IMG/VR virus record: IMGVR_UViG_3300042197_003178
Coordinates: 1-22,309 of that record
From: a virus
Length of the DNA stretch: 22,309 nt
Strand: one strand, 5' to 3'
The notes under the pieces were generated by a model. That model had not been told where the DNA came from. It searched no databases and worked only from the letters and a program-made list of their open reading frames with translations. A program made the position numbers and the translations under genes. Each line of letters opens with the position of its first letter. Position 1 is the first letter of the stretch. Positions 1 through 7,803 of the stretch are shown piece after piece.

Positions 1-873
1 TACTTTAAGTGATTCATTTGTTTTTTCGTTCATTTTCACTTCGTCTGGTTTCTTAGCATTTTTTTCTTTAATTTTTTCTTCATCGTCTTCTTCATCAGAC
101 TCAGATTTCATTTCTTTTTCATCTTCATCTTTTTCATCTTCGTCTTCGTCTTCATCTTCTTCAGATTCGTCAGACTCAGATTTCATTTCTTTTTCATCTT
201 CGTCTTTATCATCTTCTTTATCTTCAGACTCTGATTTGACTGCTTCTTTTTCTTTTTCAGCTTTAGCTTTTTCTTCAGCTTCTCTTTTAGCTTTTTCTTC
301 TTCAGTTTCTTCTTTAACAGCTTCTTTTTCTTCTTTATCCTTAATTGCTTTTTGCAATGCAGGTGGTAAAGTTTTTTGTTTATCTGTTAATTCTTGTTCT
401 TTAACTGCGTCAGCTTTTTCTTTTTCAGCTTTAGCTTTTGCTTCATCTTCAGCTTTTTTCTTTTCGTCGTCAGTCATTTCTACTTCTTTAACCATTTCTT
501 TTTCTTTTTCATCTTCTTTTTTCTTATCATCTGTGTTAGGAGCCACTTCTGATTCAGATTTAGTAGATGCTTTTTCAGCTTCTGCTTTTGCCTTTTCTTC
601 TTCTTCTCTTTTTTTCTTTTCTTCTTCAGTCTCTTCAGTCTTTAATGCTTGACCTGTAAATGGACTGATTTCTTCTTTCTTAAGAATACCTTTAGCAATT
701 TCGTGTGCTTTTTTGATTGTTTCTTTTTCAAGAGGTGGTTCATCACCTGTAATTTCTTTAGCTTTTGCCATGCCAATTGCATATGCAGATCCCTCTTTAT
801 CTTGTTCAGATAATAGAGATTTAGCTTTCTTCGCTTCTGCTAATAGCTTTGCGATAGTTTCTTCGATTTTCAT
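1..873 (-). CDS. Lys/Glu-rich charged protein in the gp22 (prohead scaffold) position, 3' end cut off
   Basis: A frame is open from an ATG at 873 to the window edge, giving 291 visible codons and no stop, so the C-terminus is missing. The start has a clear AGGAG about eight bases upstream (plus-strand ctcct at 881-885). Residues 1-70 look folded, with helical segments around YAIGMAKAK and TIKKAHEIAKGI. After that the chain is mostly Glu, Lys, Asp and Ala, with runs of EEEK and DEDE, broken by a more ordinary stretch, LPPALQKAI, near residue 170. The phrase KEMKSESDE occurs twice near the end. It follows gp21, where T4 encodes gp22, the major prohead core scaffold (269 aa, also helical and charged). 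By position it may be gp22 or an extra core component. I do not recognise gp22 signature sequence, so the assignment is inference; an unrelated inserted gene ahead of the true gp22 is equally possible. Confidence 0.85.
   Translation of the reverse strand, partial: MKIEETIAKLLAEAKKAKSLLSEQDKEGSAYAIGMAKAKEITGDEPPLEKETIKKAHEIAKGILKKEEISPFTGQALKTEETEEEKKKREEEEKAKAEAEKASTKSESEVAPNTDDKKKEDEKEKEMVKEVEMTDDEKKKAEDEAKAKAEKEKADAVKEQELTDKQKTLPPALQKAIKDKEEKEAVKEETEEEKAKREAEEKAKAEKEKEAVKSESEDKEDDKDEDEKEMKSESDESEEDEDEDEDEKDEDEKEMKSESDEEDDEEKIKEKNAKKPDEVKMNEKTNESLKV
95..201. repeat. Direct repeat inside the charged gene (two 32-bp copies, 75-bp period)
   Basis: The 32 bases at 95-126 are repeated exactly at 170-201, an offset of 75 bases or 25 codons, so the reading frame is preserved. 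The repeat encodes the Asp-Glu-Lys-Glu-Met-Lys-Ser-Glu-Ser-Asp phrase. The DNA between is low-complexity Asp/Glu/Lys codons. This looks like an in-frame duplication that can expand or contract. Confidence 0.85.
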
Positions 874-899
874 TTATATTCTCCTAATTTAAATGTAAA

Positions 900-915
900 G
901 AATGGATTTCCATTC
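900..915 (-). other. Small intergenic hairpin between gp21 and the charged gene
   Basis: On the minus strand GAATGG-AAAT-CCATTC forms a perfect 6-bp stem with a four-base loop in the 50-base gap after gp21. It is not followed by a U-run typical of an intrinsic terminator. It could be a weak terminator, an mRNA-stabilising structure or chance. Confidence 0.4.
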
Positions 916-916
916 A

Positions 917-925
917 TATTTAGTT
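917..925 (-). promoter_or_regulatory. Possible late-promoter-like AACTAAATA box
   Basis: The minus strand reads AACTAAATA at the end of gp21 and just after its stop. The identical nine bases occur at 6190-6198 ahead of gp18. T4 late promoters are TATAAATA, and marine T4-like phages use close variants. Only the TAAATA core matches, so this is a weak call. Confidence 0.25.
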
Positions 926-1580
926 ATTTTATTTTCTTAAGAAAGTTTGCAAATTGTATTGCTTGAGCTTCAGCCAATGCTATTCTATTAGTTTTGCTTA
1001 TCTCTTTTCTTACTTGCTCTATATCTTTCTCAACAAATTTACCATCAACGAACACCCACTCTTTTCCTTCCATAACACCACGAACGAATGCGTCTGGTGC
1101 TGATGGATCAGCGACTATATCACCTGCTGTTGCAAGCATAAAGTCATCTTGTACTAATTGAGTTCCGTCATTCTTTGCTCTTAACGATCCCATCCCTCTA
1201 GATGAAACACCCAAATTAGCACCCTCGTCAATTAAACTTTTAACGATTTTACCATATGGAGTGTCCATTATTTTTGCTTTTCCGACATAATTATTGCCTT
1301 CAAGCTTCAATTCTTTTATCATGTGCGACACTCTATCTAAATTGATAGTAGGAGAATCAGGATGCCCTAACTCACCATATGCACGATTCTTTTCGATATT
1401 TTCTTTTGTATATCTTTCAACTTCTTTTTTCATTATTTCCATAGGATATATTCTTCCATTGCGATTTTTAATTTCACCTTGTAAAAATACTCCTTCAATA
1501 AAATAAGTTTTTGCTGATTCTCCTTTTGGAGTTTCAACTAGATATTTTACTGATTCTGTAAATTCTCTTATAAGCTTCAT
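924..1580 (-). CDS. 21: Prohead core maturation protease gp21
   Basis: This 218-aa protein matches T4 gp21 (212 aa), the S21-family serine protease that sits in the prohead core and cleaves scaffold and capsid proteins during head maturation before destroying itself. The family signatures are visible: GELGHP at residues 69-74, carrying the catalytic His73, and GVSSRGMG at 124-131, carrying the nucleophilic Ser (126 or 127). The N-terminal GEIKNRNGRIYP stretch is also typical. The start is supported by GAGGTAG nine bases upstream, which lies in the last codons of the preceding gene; only four bases separate the two genes. It sits between the core proteins and the putative scaffold gene, as in T4. 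Identification is from motifs plus synteny and is strong. Confidence 0.95.
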   Translation of the reverse strand: MKLIREFTESVKYLVETPKGESAKTYFIEGVFLQGEIKNRNGRIYPMEIMKKEVERYTKENIEKNRAYGELGHPDSPTINLDRVSHMIKELKLEGNNYVGKAKIMDTPYGKIVKSLIDEGANLGVSSRGMGSLRAKNDGTQLVQDDFMLATAGDIVADPSAPDAFVRGVMEGKEWVFVDGKFVEKDIEQVRKEISKTNRIALAEAQAIQFANFLKKIK

Positions 1581-1584
1581 TTAA

Positions 1585-2001
1585 TTAACTACCTCTAGCA
1601 TTTGGATTATCATAAGAACCAAATTGTGCTGTTTCTATTTTAGTTTCAAATCCTGAATTTTTACGTAATGTTAAATATACATGAAGATTACCAGTTAAAC
1701 TAGCAACTATATCAGAAGTGTTGTTTATTCCATCAACATAACCTGAAAATATAATTGTATCTGGATGTTCACCACCAACAAATACTTGTGTACCATCTCT
1801 TGTTAATGTGAATGAACTACCAGCAGCACCAGACCAAACCACCTCAGTCATATTTACTTTTACAGTTCCTTCAATAACTTCAGTAGAAAGTAATGCATCT
1901 ACATCTAAATCAAAAGTTTCTGATGCAGTTCCTGCTGTATTAGAAAACTTAACAACAACTTCGTGTTTTGCTTTCTTTAAAATAGTTTTTGTGACAGCCA
2001 T
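1585..2001 (-). CDS. Small beta-rich virion structural protein (position of T4 gp68)
   Basis: A 138-aa protein with no catalytic motif. It alternates hydrophobic and polar residues like a beta-sandwich (KHEVVVKFSNTAGTASETF, then TLTRDGTQVFV, then LHVYLTLRK). This pattern resembles small virion proteins I recall from marine T4-like phages. It occupies the slot of T4 gene 68 (prohead core, 141 aa), but the sequence is beta-rich rather than helical and does not look like gp68. A head decoration or head-associated role is therefore a guess from context. AGGAG nine bases before the ATG supports the start. The gene begins 12 bases after the gp67-like gene and ends four bases before gp21. Confidence 0.85.
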   Translation of the reverse strand: MAVTKTILKKAKHEVVVKFSNTAGTASETFDLDVDALLSTEVIEGTVKVNMTEVVWSGAAGSSFTLTRDGTQVFVGGEHPDTIIFSGYVDGINNTSDIVASLTGNLHVYLTLRKNSGFETKIETAQFGSYDNPNARGS

Positions 2002-2013
2002 TAATTCTTACTC

Positions 2014-2199
2014 CTAATTATTTTCTGAGTTATTTTCTATTTTATCTTTAAATATTGTATTAGCAACTTCTTGCTTTAAACTATCTAATCTTGCTGATAC
2101 TTTTTCAGCCATTACTGTTGAAAATGATGAGTTAATTGCTTCAGCATTTCCTATTTCAATATTATCAATTAAGTCTTTAATTTTGTTTTTCATATCCAT
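2014..2199 (-). CDS. 67: Prohead core protein, gp67-like
   Basis: A 61-aa predicted helical protein lying directly between portal gp20 and the protease region, where T4 has gene 67 (80 aa, an internal prohead core protein cleaved by gp21). The central segment with SSFSTVMAEKVSARLDSLK followed by EVANTIF resembles small prohead core proteins I recall from marine T4-like phages, which carry a similar AMSDKIADAL-type helix. The ATG at 2199 is preceded by AAAGGAA; a second ATG lies two codons downstream. Only three bases separate it from the gp20 stop, and its ribosome binding site overlaps the gp20 end, so the two are probably co-translated. It likely forms part of the scaffold core and is degraded in maturation. 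The assignment rests on length, position and partial similarity. Confidence 0.75.
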   Translation of the reverse strand: MDMKNKIKDLIDNIEIGNAEAINSSFSTVMAEKVSARLDSLKQEVANTIFKDKIENNSENN

Positions 2200-2202
2200 A
2201 AA

Positions 2203-3768
2203 TTATTCCTTTTTTGGTTCATTAGTAATAGGTGTTTCAAGATCAACTTCATCTATTTCTGCATCTATTGCTTCATCATCTGTTTCAGCAGTTTGAGCTA
2301 CTTTTAAATCTTGTAGTTTGCTTTGCTCGCCTGCTATTTCTTTATCATTTTTCGCAATATCATCTTCTGTTTGTCTCAGAATATTCTTGCGTACCCAATT
2401 GATACTGTAATATTTTCCGATATATTGTTCAATAGAATTTAACATATTAATTCTTTGAGACAATATTTCGTTTTCTTTTAATTCAGTAAAGAAATTATCT
2501 CTTAAAAAATCAAAGCGAATATTTTGACTAAATTGTTCCCACTCTTGATCTTTTATAATTCCTTTTAGAATTAATTGCACTCTTAAAATACTGTAAAATA
2601 TAGTGCTAAATTTACGTCTTAATCTATCAATAAATTTTTGGAAGTTTAATTCATCACGACTTATTTCACTCGCTCTTCCTAAATTAAATCCTGTTTCACT
2701 TAACAATCTTGTGACAGGAACATTTAAAGATTGATATAATTTCTTTTGAAAATATTGTACATCAGCTATCTCGCCTAAATTTTGTCCACCTTGGAGTGTA
2801 GTAATTTCAGTTCCTCTACCACCCTCTCTTCTTGGCATCCAAAAGTCTTCAAGCATTGACATGTGTTTACGATCATCTCGTACTTCACCTGTTGATGCAT
2901 CATATACAACTTTATTTCTAAACTTATTCATGATGTCGTTTACATACTGCTCTGCTTTTAACTTAGGCAGATTACCAACATCAATATAAAATATTCTTCG
3001 TTCAGGTGCTCTTGATATACGATAGATTACTATACTATCTTCTACCATTTTCAACTGGTTCACTGGCTTTATCGCTTTATGTAAATGCGATAATATCATA
3101 CCAGAATTTAAATCAGTTAATCCTGATGGAGTAAATACAACTGAATCTAAAGATAGTTTAATACCTGTTGCTAAACTATCAGTAATTCCTTTATCATTGT
3201 AAATGTAGTATTCTTCTATATTTTTTACTACGTCAACACCCTTATCGTTTTTTTCTTTTTTATAATTTTTAATCTTACGTATTTTACGTGGGTCTATGAA
3301 TCTTAATTCAGCTATTCCATTTTTGGTATTTTTTGGATCTATAACTATATGATAGTATAGTCTTCCATCAACATACCATGTACGAAATATATCGTGACCA
3401 CGTAAATCAAAATCTAATAATTTATAAACTTCTTCAAACTCTTTTCTTATAGCTTCTTTAATATTATCTGATGCTTTTAGATCATCTAAAACTACGTCAA
3501 CTGAAAGACGTTGATTATCTAATACAATTGATTCGTTTACAATATCTTCAATCGCATTATCAGCATCTGGGTAATAAGAAACTTCACGATATCTTTTTAT
3601 TAAATCGTTTTCGCCCTTAATACTCGCATCTAAATCAAGTGTTAATCCATAATAAGCCGATGCGTCTGCTACCAACGTCGAACCATCTAAATTAGATGGA
3701 GTGACTACCGAACTAATTTCTTTTTTCGGTGTTTTTCTTTTAATCTCAAAGCCAAATAATTCTGCCAT
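2203..3768 (-). CDS. 20: Portal vertex protein gp20
   Basis: 521 aa, nearly the same length as T4 gp20 (524 aa). It is the dodecameric portal through which DNA enters the head and to which the packaging motor and then the neck bind. Family hallmarks seen include the N-terminal AYYGLTLDLDA region, IYRISRAPERRIFYIDVGNLP, VRDDRKHMSMLEDFWMPRR, GGRGTEITTLQGGQNLG and VPVTRLLSETGFNLGRASEI. These are the conserved stretches used for g20-based surveys of marine myoviruses. The C-terminal 40 residues are acidic (DDEAIDAEIDEVDLETP). The ribosome site is weak (CGGAAA about seven bases upstream). The gene follows gp19 with a 37-base gap that contains a possible imperfect hairpin. Very secure call. Confidence 0.97.
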   Translation of the reverse strand: MAELFGFEIKRKTPKKEISSVVTPSNLDGSTLVADASAYYGLTLDLDASIKGENDLIKRYREVSYYPDADNAIEDIVNESIVLDNQRLSVDVVLDDLKASDNIKEAIRKEFEEVYKLLDFDLRGHDIFRTWYVDGRLYYHIVIDPKNTKNGIAELRFIDPRKIRKIKNYKKEKNDKGVDVVKNIEEYYIYNDKGITDSLATGIKLSLDSVVFTPSGLTDLNSGMILSHLHKAIKPVNQLKMVEDSIVIYRISRAPERRIFYIDVGNLPKLKAEQYVNDIMNKFRNKVVYDASTGEVRDDRKHMSMLEDFWMPRREGGRGTEITTLQGGQNLGEIADVQYFQKKLYQSLNVPVTRLLSETGFNLGRASEISRDELNFQKFIDRLRRKFSTIFYSILRVQLILKGIIKDQEWEQFSQNIRFDFLRDNFFTELKENEILSQRINMLNSIEQYIGKYYSINWVRKNILRQTEDDIAKNDKEIAGEQSKLQDLKVAQTAETDDEAIDAEIDEVDLETPITNEPKKE

Positions 3769-3783
3769 AATCTATTTCCGAGT

Positions 3784-3802
3784 CCCTTTTCGAAACTCTG
3801 TT
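3784..3802 (-). other. Imperfect hairpin in the gp19-gp20 gap
   Basis: On the minus strand GAGTTT and GGACTC can pair over six positions (two of them G-T) around a seven-base loop, CGAAAAG, just ahead of the gp20 ribosome site. It is weak. It is listed because two other of the longer gaps (before gp18 and after gp21) also hold hairpins. Confidence 0.25.
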
Positions 3803-3805
3803 ATA

Positions 3806-4399
3806 TTATATTTTGATTGGGAATGAACCAACTGGTGTATCAATTGAAATATTCACTCCTACACCATCACGTGAAGCTGTATCACTGTCAAAGTAGTTGT
3901 ATTGAAATTCAACATCAAACGTTTCAACTGCATTTGCTGTATCATAGTCTAATTGAACTACACCAATCGAAATTGGGTAAGCATCAACAAAACGATATGA
4001 TTTAATAATTGCACCTGAACGATCTAATTGTCTTACTACTAAATCCGTTTGATAATCTCTTGGATTTACACGACCATTAGTTGTTTGATAATTTTGAATA
4101 CCATTTGACCAACGTTCCATCGCATTTCTTATATTGAAGTTTGTATCATTATAGATTGTGACAGTCCATGGAGCAAATGTTCTTTCTCCTGCAAAATTAA
4201 CAGCACGACCACGATATTGAACTGGAATGTTCTCTATTGTGCTTGCTGGTAATTGTGCTGCTTTACATAAAAATTGTGCTTGTGCACTCGCCAAAATCCC
4301 TGCAACAACGTAGCTAGGGAAAATTAACTCAACACGAAATTGATTGGGACGTGCTCCGCCACCAGTCATTTGTGCTTTAAAATCTGCTATATCAGCCAT
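3806..4399 (-). CDS. 19: Tail tube protein gp19
   Basis: 197 aa, somewhat longer than T4 gp19 (163 aa) but in the range of marine T4-like tube proteins. It forms the hexameric rings of the inner tail tube through which DNA passes. Recognisable family segments are the N-terminal GGGARPNQFRVELIFP, the PVQYRGRAVNFAGERTF loop with FAPWTVTIYND, then AMERWSNGIQ, and the C-terminal strand ETFDVEFQYNYFD. The ATG has AGGAG about nine bases upstream, and only 20 bases separate it from the sheath gene. The order sheath-tube-portal is exactly that of T4 genes 18-19-20. High confidence. Confidence 0.95.
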   Translation of the reverse strand: MADIADFKAQMTGGGARPNQFRVELIFPSYVVAGILASAQAQFLCKAAQLPASTIENIPVQYRGRAVNFAGERTFAPWTVTIYNDTNFNIRNAMERWSNGIQNYQTTNGRVNPRDYQTDLVVRQLDRSGAIIKSYRFVDAYPISIGVVQLDYDTANAVETFDVEFQYNYFDSDTASRDGVGVNISIDTPVGSFPIKI

Positions 4400-4419
4400 T
4401 TAAGTTTCTCCTTTAATTA

Positions 4420-6129
4420 TTAGCCACCGATTTCACTAAAATTGACACTTGATCTTGCTGCAACAAATGTTAGATTAATGAAGTTGATTGAGCGATTAGG
4501 TTTAATGAAAATGCTTGCTACAAATTCATTTTTATCGATTACTTCTGCTGTATTATTAGTTTCATCGCACACAACTCTAAAATCAGTAATACCACGACGA
4601 CCTTGTACGTCTCTTAAGAATGGTTCTATTTGATTTTTAAATTGAGCACGAGTGAAAGCATCATTGAACTCAAATAATTGAGCTTTTGCAGCAATTGAAA
4701 TTGCTTTTTCTAATACAATGAATAATCTTCGTACATTGATTCTATCGAAAGCACTTGGTGCTGACAATAAAGTTTTGTCTCCAAATAATTGTGTTCCTTC
4801 TCCTGGAAACGTCACAACTGGATTTACACCTTTTTGATAAAGTGAATCTCTTTGTGTTCTATTTGGATTAAATGCTAGTTTAACAACATTTTTAATTTGA
4901 CCACGATTTGCACCAGCTGGTGAATACCATGGATCTTGAGCATAATCTGTTCTTGCGGCAAGACCTGCTACATCACCATTTAATGGGACATAACGATACT
5001 TGTCATTATAACGATCATACTGAAACTTATAACCAGAATCTAATATAGCATAAGAAGAACTTGGAAGTCCATTTCTATATGTTATAATATCTGCAACTGG
5101 AGTTGCTGAAGAATCAGAAATATAAGAACCACCTGCTGCTTCTGGAGAGATAAAAGCTACTGAGTCTTTTCTTACTTCTACAACGTTGTTAATTACATAA
5201 GTTGCTGTTGCTGCTGTCGCTTTTCCTAAAAGGACTAACGATATGTCAAGCTGATCGTTTGCAAACAATGCATAACCTGTTTGAATGTTTCCTGCACTTG
5301 TACCTGCATAGTCATCAACACCACCAGTTAAAGAGGCATTTACTGCTGCGTTGATATCTTTGTAAGGTTGTGCTGCTGGAGCAGTACCCCAAGCAACTGC
5401 GTTAGCATTAGCTGCATTATTTACTTCTGCTGCTTGAGTAGGATGATCCATCCACCAAATGTATTTTGAATTTGAATTGATTACATCTCTGTAATAATTA
5501 TTCGAACCATCTGATTTTTTAGCACCTACTGCTTTTGAAACATATTCAAATTTTTCTAAAATTGTACCAGCTGTGCCAGTAAATAACCCATCTTCGTCGA
5601 TTACAATAATATGTATTTCGTCATTTGATACGTTATTTGCAGTCGCCCATGCTGATGTGTCTGGTGATCTATCAAAGCTAGTTTCATAAGTCCAACCTGT
5701 GAAAGTTGACTTATCAGCCATTGATACTTTTAATGAATTGCCGAGTGAACCAGCCCATTTAGCTGCAAATTCACCAACATTTCCCTGACCACCTGCGAAT
5801 GATGATAAGTATTGTTCTGCGTTTTTAATTTTAACTGCGGTACCAGAAACTACTGCATTTCTATCTGCTGTACCATTTGCTCTTACTACGAATAAATTAT
5901 TCGAGTATGATAAAAAGTTAGCTGCAGTAAAAAATGATTCAAAATTTGAATCATCTGGTTTACCGAATCTCTCTACTAATTCGTTTTCGGATGTAATTTG
6001 CACTGGATCTTCGATAGGACCAAATGCGAATTTACCTACAAATGCACCTGCACTTGTGGCAACATTAGGAACTATACTTGTGAAGTCCTTTTCTGTGACA
6101 ATTACTCCTGGACTTAATTGGAATGCCAT
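4420..6129 (-). CDS. 18: Contractile tail sheath protein gp18
   Basis: 569 aa (T4 gp18 is 659 aa; the variable outer domain is shorter here). It polymerises around the tube and contracts to drive the tube through the host envelope. The conserved N-terminus is present (LSPGVIVTEKDFTSIVPNV, then GAFVGKFAFGPIEDP). So is the conserved C-terminal half, with INVRRLFIVLEKAI, the FEFNDAFTRAQFKNQIEPFL stretch and the terminal SVNFSEIGG, all typical of phage sheath proteins. Residues of about 100-400 are the low-conservation, Ala/Gly/Ser-rich insertion domain exposed on the tail. A strong AGAGGAGAG ribosome site precedes the ATG, and the gene has the longest leader gap in the window (72 bases), consistent with high expression. 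Very secure. Confidence 0.96.
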   Translation of the reverse strand: MAFQLSPGVIVTEKDFTSIVPNVATSAGAFVGKFAFGPIEDPVQITSENELVERFGKPDDSNFESFFTAANFLSYSNNLFVVRANGTADRNAVVSGTAVKIKNAEQYLSSFAGGQGNVGEFAAKWAGSLGNSLKVSMADKSTFTGWTYETSFDRSPDTSAWATANNVSNDEIHIIVIDEDGLFTGTAGTILEKFEYVSKAVGAKKSDGSNNYYRDVINSNSKYIWWMDHPTQAAEVNNAANANAVAWGTAPAAQPYKDINAAVNASLTGGVDDYAGTSAGNIQTGYALFANDQLDISLVLLGKATAATATYVINNVVEVRKDSVAFISPEAAGGSYISDSSATPVADIITYRNGLPSSSYAILDSGYKFQYDRYNDKYRYVPLNGDVAGLAARTDYAQDPWYSPAGANRGQIKNVVKLAFNPNRTQRDSLYQKGVNPVVTFPGEGTQLFGDKTLLSAPSAFDRINVRRLFIVLEKAISIAAKAQLFEFNDAFTRAQFKNQIEPFLRDVQGRRGITDFRVVCDETNNTAEVIDKNEFVASIFIKPNRSINFINLTFVAARSSVNFSEIGG

Positions 6130-6155
6130 TTTGCTCTCTCCTCTTTAATTATTGA

Positions 6156-6175
6156 CACGTTTCTTGACAAACGTG
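6156..6175 (-). other. Perfect hairpin in the gp17-gp18 leader
   Basis: On the minus strand CACGTTT-GTCAAG-AAACGTG makes a perfect 7-bp stem, extendable by one G-T pair, with a six-base loop. It lies in the 72-base gap before the sheath gene. There is no following U-run, so it is not a classical intrinsic terminator. It may stabilise or delimit the sheath mRNA. It is the clearest intergenic inverted repeat in the window. Confidence 0.6.
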
Positions 6176-6189
6176 CTATTTCTCTTACC

Positions 6190-6198
6190 TATTTAGTT
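6190..6198 (-). promoter_or_regulatory. Possible late-promoter-like AACTAAATA box before gp18
   Basis: The minus strand reads AACTAAATA followed by GGTAAGAG at the junction after gp17. It is identical over nine bases to the box at 917-925, and the extension TAAATAGGTA recurs at 17348-17357. An initiation site about six bases downstream would give a leader of about 55 bases containing the hairpin. The TAAATA core matches the T4-like late -10 element; the first bases do not. Confidence 0.3.
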
Positions 6199-6201
6199 TT
6201 T

Positions 6202-7785
6202 TCAAAAATTCGAAGGGTTTTCTCGGTCATTTCCATCATTTAAGAAGCCAAATGGAGTCAACTCTTCTTCAATCTCTTGTATTTGTTTTTTATATAACTC
6301 TTTTCTTATGTTTACATCTGTTATTTCTCTAAAATATACGTCAGCTGTAAGCCAAGCAAAGAGTACACACGTCATCACTAAATCATCAGTATAACCATCG
6401 TCAGCTGAAAAATAACCATTTTTGCTGATAAATGTAGTTAATTCGCTAATAATAGTTGAATCAAATATTAATAAACTATTATTCTCAATTAAATTCTTCA
6501 ATATGCTACAACCTTTTCTTTTTACAGATACATCAGTTGTGACACCTAGTGCACTCGATTTATCACCAAAGCCACCAGTAATTCTTTGTCCTTCATTCTT
6601 AACTCTTGCAACATATATGAGATTCTCATACTCTAATTCATTATGCAAGATATATGGTATAGTTTCACCACTATTAATTTCAATTAACACAAAAGCATTA
6701 TTATAATCTCTTCCAATTTTATCTATAATACTTGGAACGAGTAATATACTAACTGTATTCGAACGATATTTACCTACAACTTTATAAGGCATTTCTGTTA
6801 TATCAAAAATGCTCATCGCTGTATAATCTCTTCCTGTTCCTTTACTTGGATCAACCACAATTACATACTTGTGATTTGGTTCAGGTTTCTCTAATATATC
6901 TAAACCATCTTTAGAATATATAAATGGTTTAGGAGATAAATTTCTTAAAGTTTCACCACTAATAAGTGTAAGTGAACTTCCTAAAAATTCACAAAGTATT
7001 TCCTGATTAAACTTTACATCACCAAGTAATTTTCTTTGTGCTTCAGCCCAAGCTTTATCGCGTCCTGGAATCTTATCGTAAGGAATAAAAAGATTTTTAA
7101 ATCCATTTTTATTATTTACAGCATCATTCCAAAATTTCCAAAAGTGATTATATCCTAATGGAGTGGAACTTAGTAATATTTTTGTAGTTTCTCCTGCCAT
7201 AATAGTAGGATAAACTGAAGTAAAAAATTCTTCTGCGATTTGATTCGGTATAATTGCAGCTTCATCAATATATAACCAATTAACTGATTTACCACGTATC
7301 GCACTCGGTGTTGTAGCAGAAGTAAATACTTTGCTACCATTTTCTAATTCTATATCTCCTTTATTCCATGTCACAACACCTTGTTGCAACCATAAAGGTA
7401 AATTTTCATACATTAATTGATAACGATCTAAAACTTCTCTTGCGGTACTTCCTTTATTTGCTAATATACCAACAGTGACGTTATCATTAAACAATGTATA
7501 ATGAACAATACATGCAGCAGAAGTAATAGTTTTTCCTTGCTGTCTTCCTTCCATTAAAATCACTTTACGATTATTCATGATTGTTTTTACTTTTTCTTTT
7601 TGACAATCATATAAAGCAAAAGGAATTAATCCTAAATCTAATGAAACTATTTTACAATAATTTTCTATAAAGTAAATTGGATCTTCTTTACATTTAAGAA
7701 ATTCTTGTACTTCTTGTTTTGTAAATTTTACTTTTACACCAACAGCTTTAAGTGCTGTGTTTGCATTATAAAAATTTGTAGGCAT
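6202..7785 (-). CDS. 17: Terminase large subunit gp17 (packaging ATPase-nuclease)
   Basis: 527 aa (T4 gp17 is 610 aa; the shortening is mostly N-terminal). It docks on the portal, cuts concatemeric DNA and pumps it into the prohead. ATPase motifs are visible: Walker A GRQQGKT at residues 80-86, Walker B LYIDEA at 171-176 with Asp174-Glu175, and the coupling motif SSTP at 206-209. The RNase H-like nuclease shows VVDPSKGTGRDYTAMS with Asp312, IEINSGE with Glu369 and GYTDDLVMT with Asp467/468. The Asp-to-Glu spacing of 57 equals that of T4 Asp401-Glu458. The start is preceded by AAAGGTGG at a rather long distance plus a nearer TAGGG. The upstream neighbour is a fibre-like gene, not a small terminase. 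Confidence 0.96.
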   Translation of the reverse strand: MPTNFYNANTALKAVGVKVKFTKQEVQEFLKCKEDPIYFIENYCKIVSLDLGLIPFALYDCQKEKVKTIMNNRKVILMEGRQQGKTITSAACIVHYTLFNDNVTVGILANKGSTAREVLDRYQLMYENLPLWLQQGVVTWNKGDIELENGSKVFTSATTPSAIRGKSVNWLYIDEAAIIPNQIAEEFFTSVYPTIMAGETTKILLSSTPLGYNHFWKFWNDAVNNKNGFKNLFIPYDKIPGRDKAWAEAQRKLLGDVKFNQEILCEFLGSSLTLISGETLRNLSPKPFIYSKDGLDILEKPEPNHKYVIVVDPSKGTGRDYTAMSIFDITEMPYKVVGKYRSNTVSILLVPSIIDKIGRDYNNAFVLIEINSGETIPYILHNELEYENLIYVARVKNEGQRITGGFGDKSSALGVTTDVSVKRKGCSILKNLIENNSLLIFDSTIISELTTFISKNGYFSADDGYTDDLVMTCVLFAWLTADVYFREITDVNIRKELYKKQIQEIEEELTPFGFLNDGNDRENPSNF

Positions 7786-7803
7786 AAGCCCTATCCACCT
7801 TTA

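Noticed and set aside
236-652. 138-aa plus-strand frame rich in Ser/Phe/Ala
   Set aside because: It is the antisense shadow of the Lys/Glu-rich codons of the charged protein; the periodic Ser-Phe pattern follows from that.
6156-6175. Hairpin before gp18 as an intrinsic terminator
   Set aside because: No U-tract follows the stem on the transcribed strand, so termination is not supported; it was kept only as a structured element.
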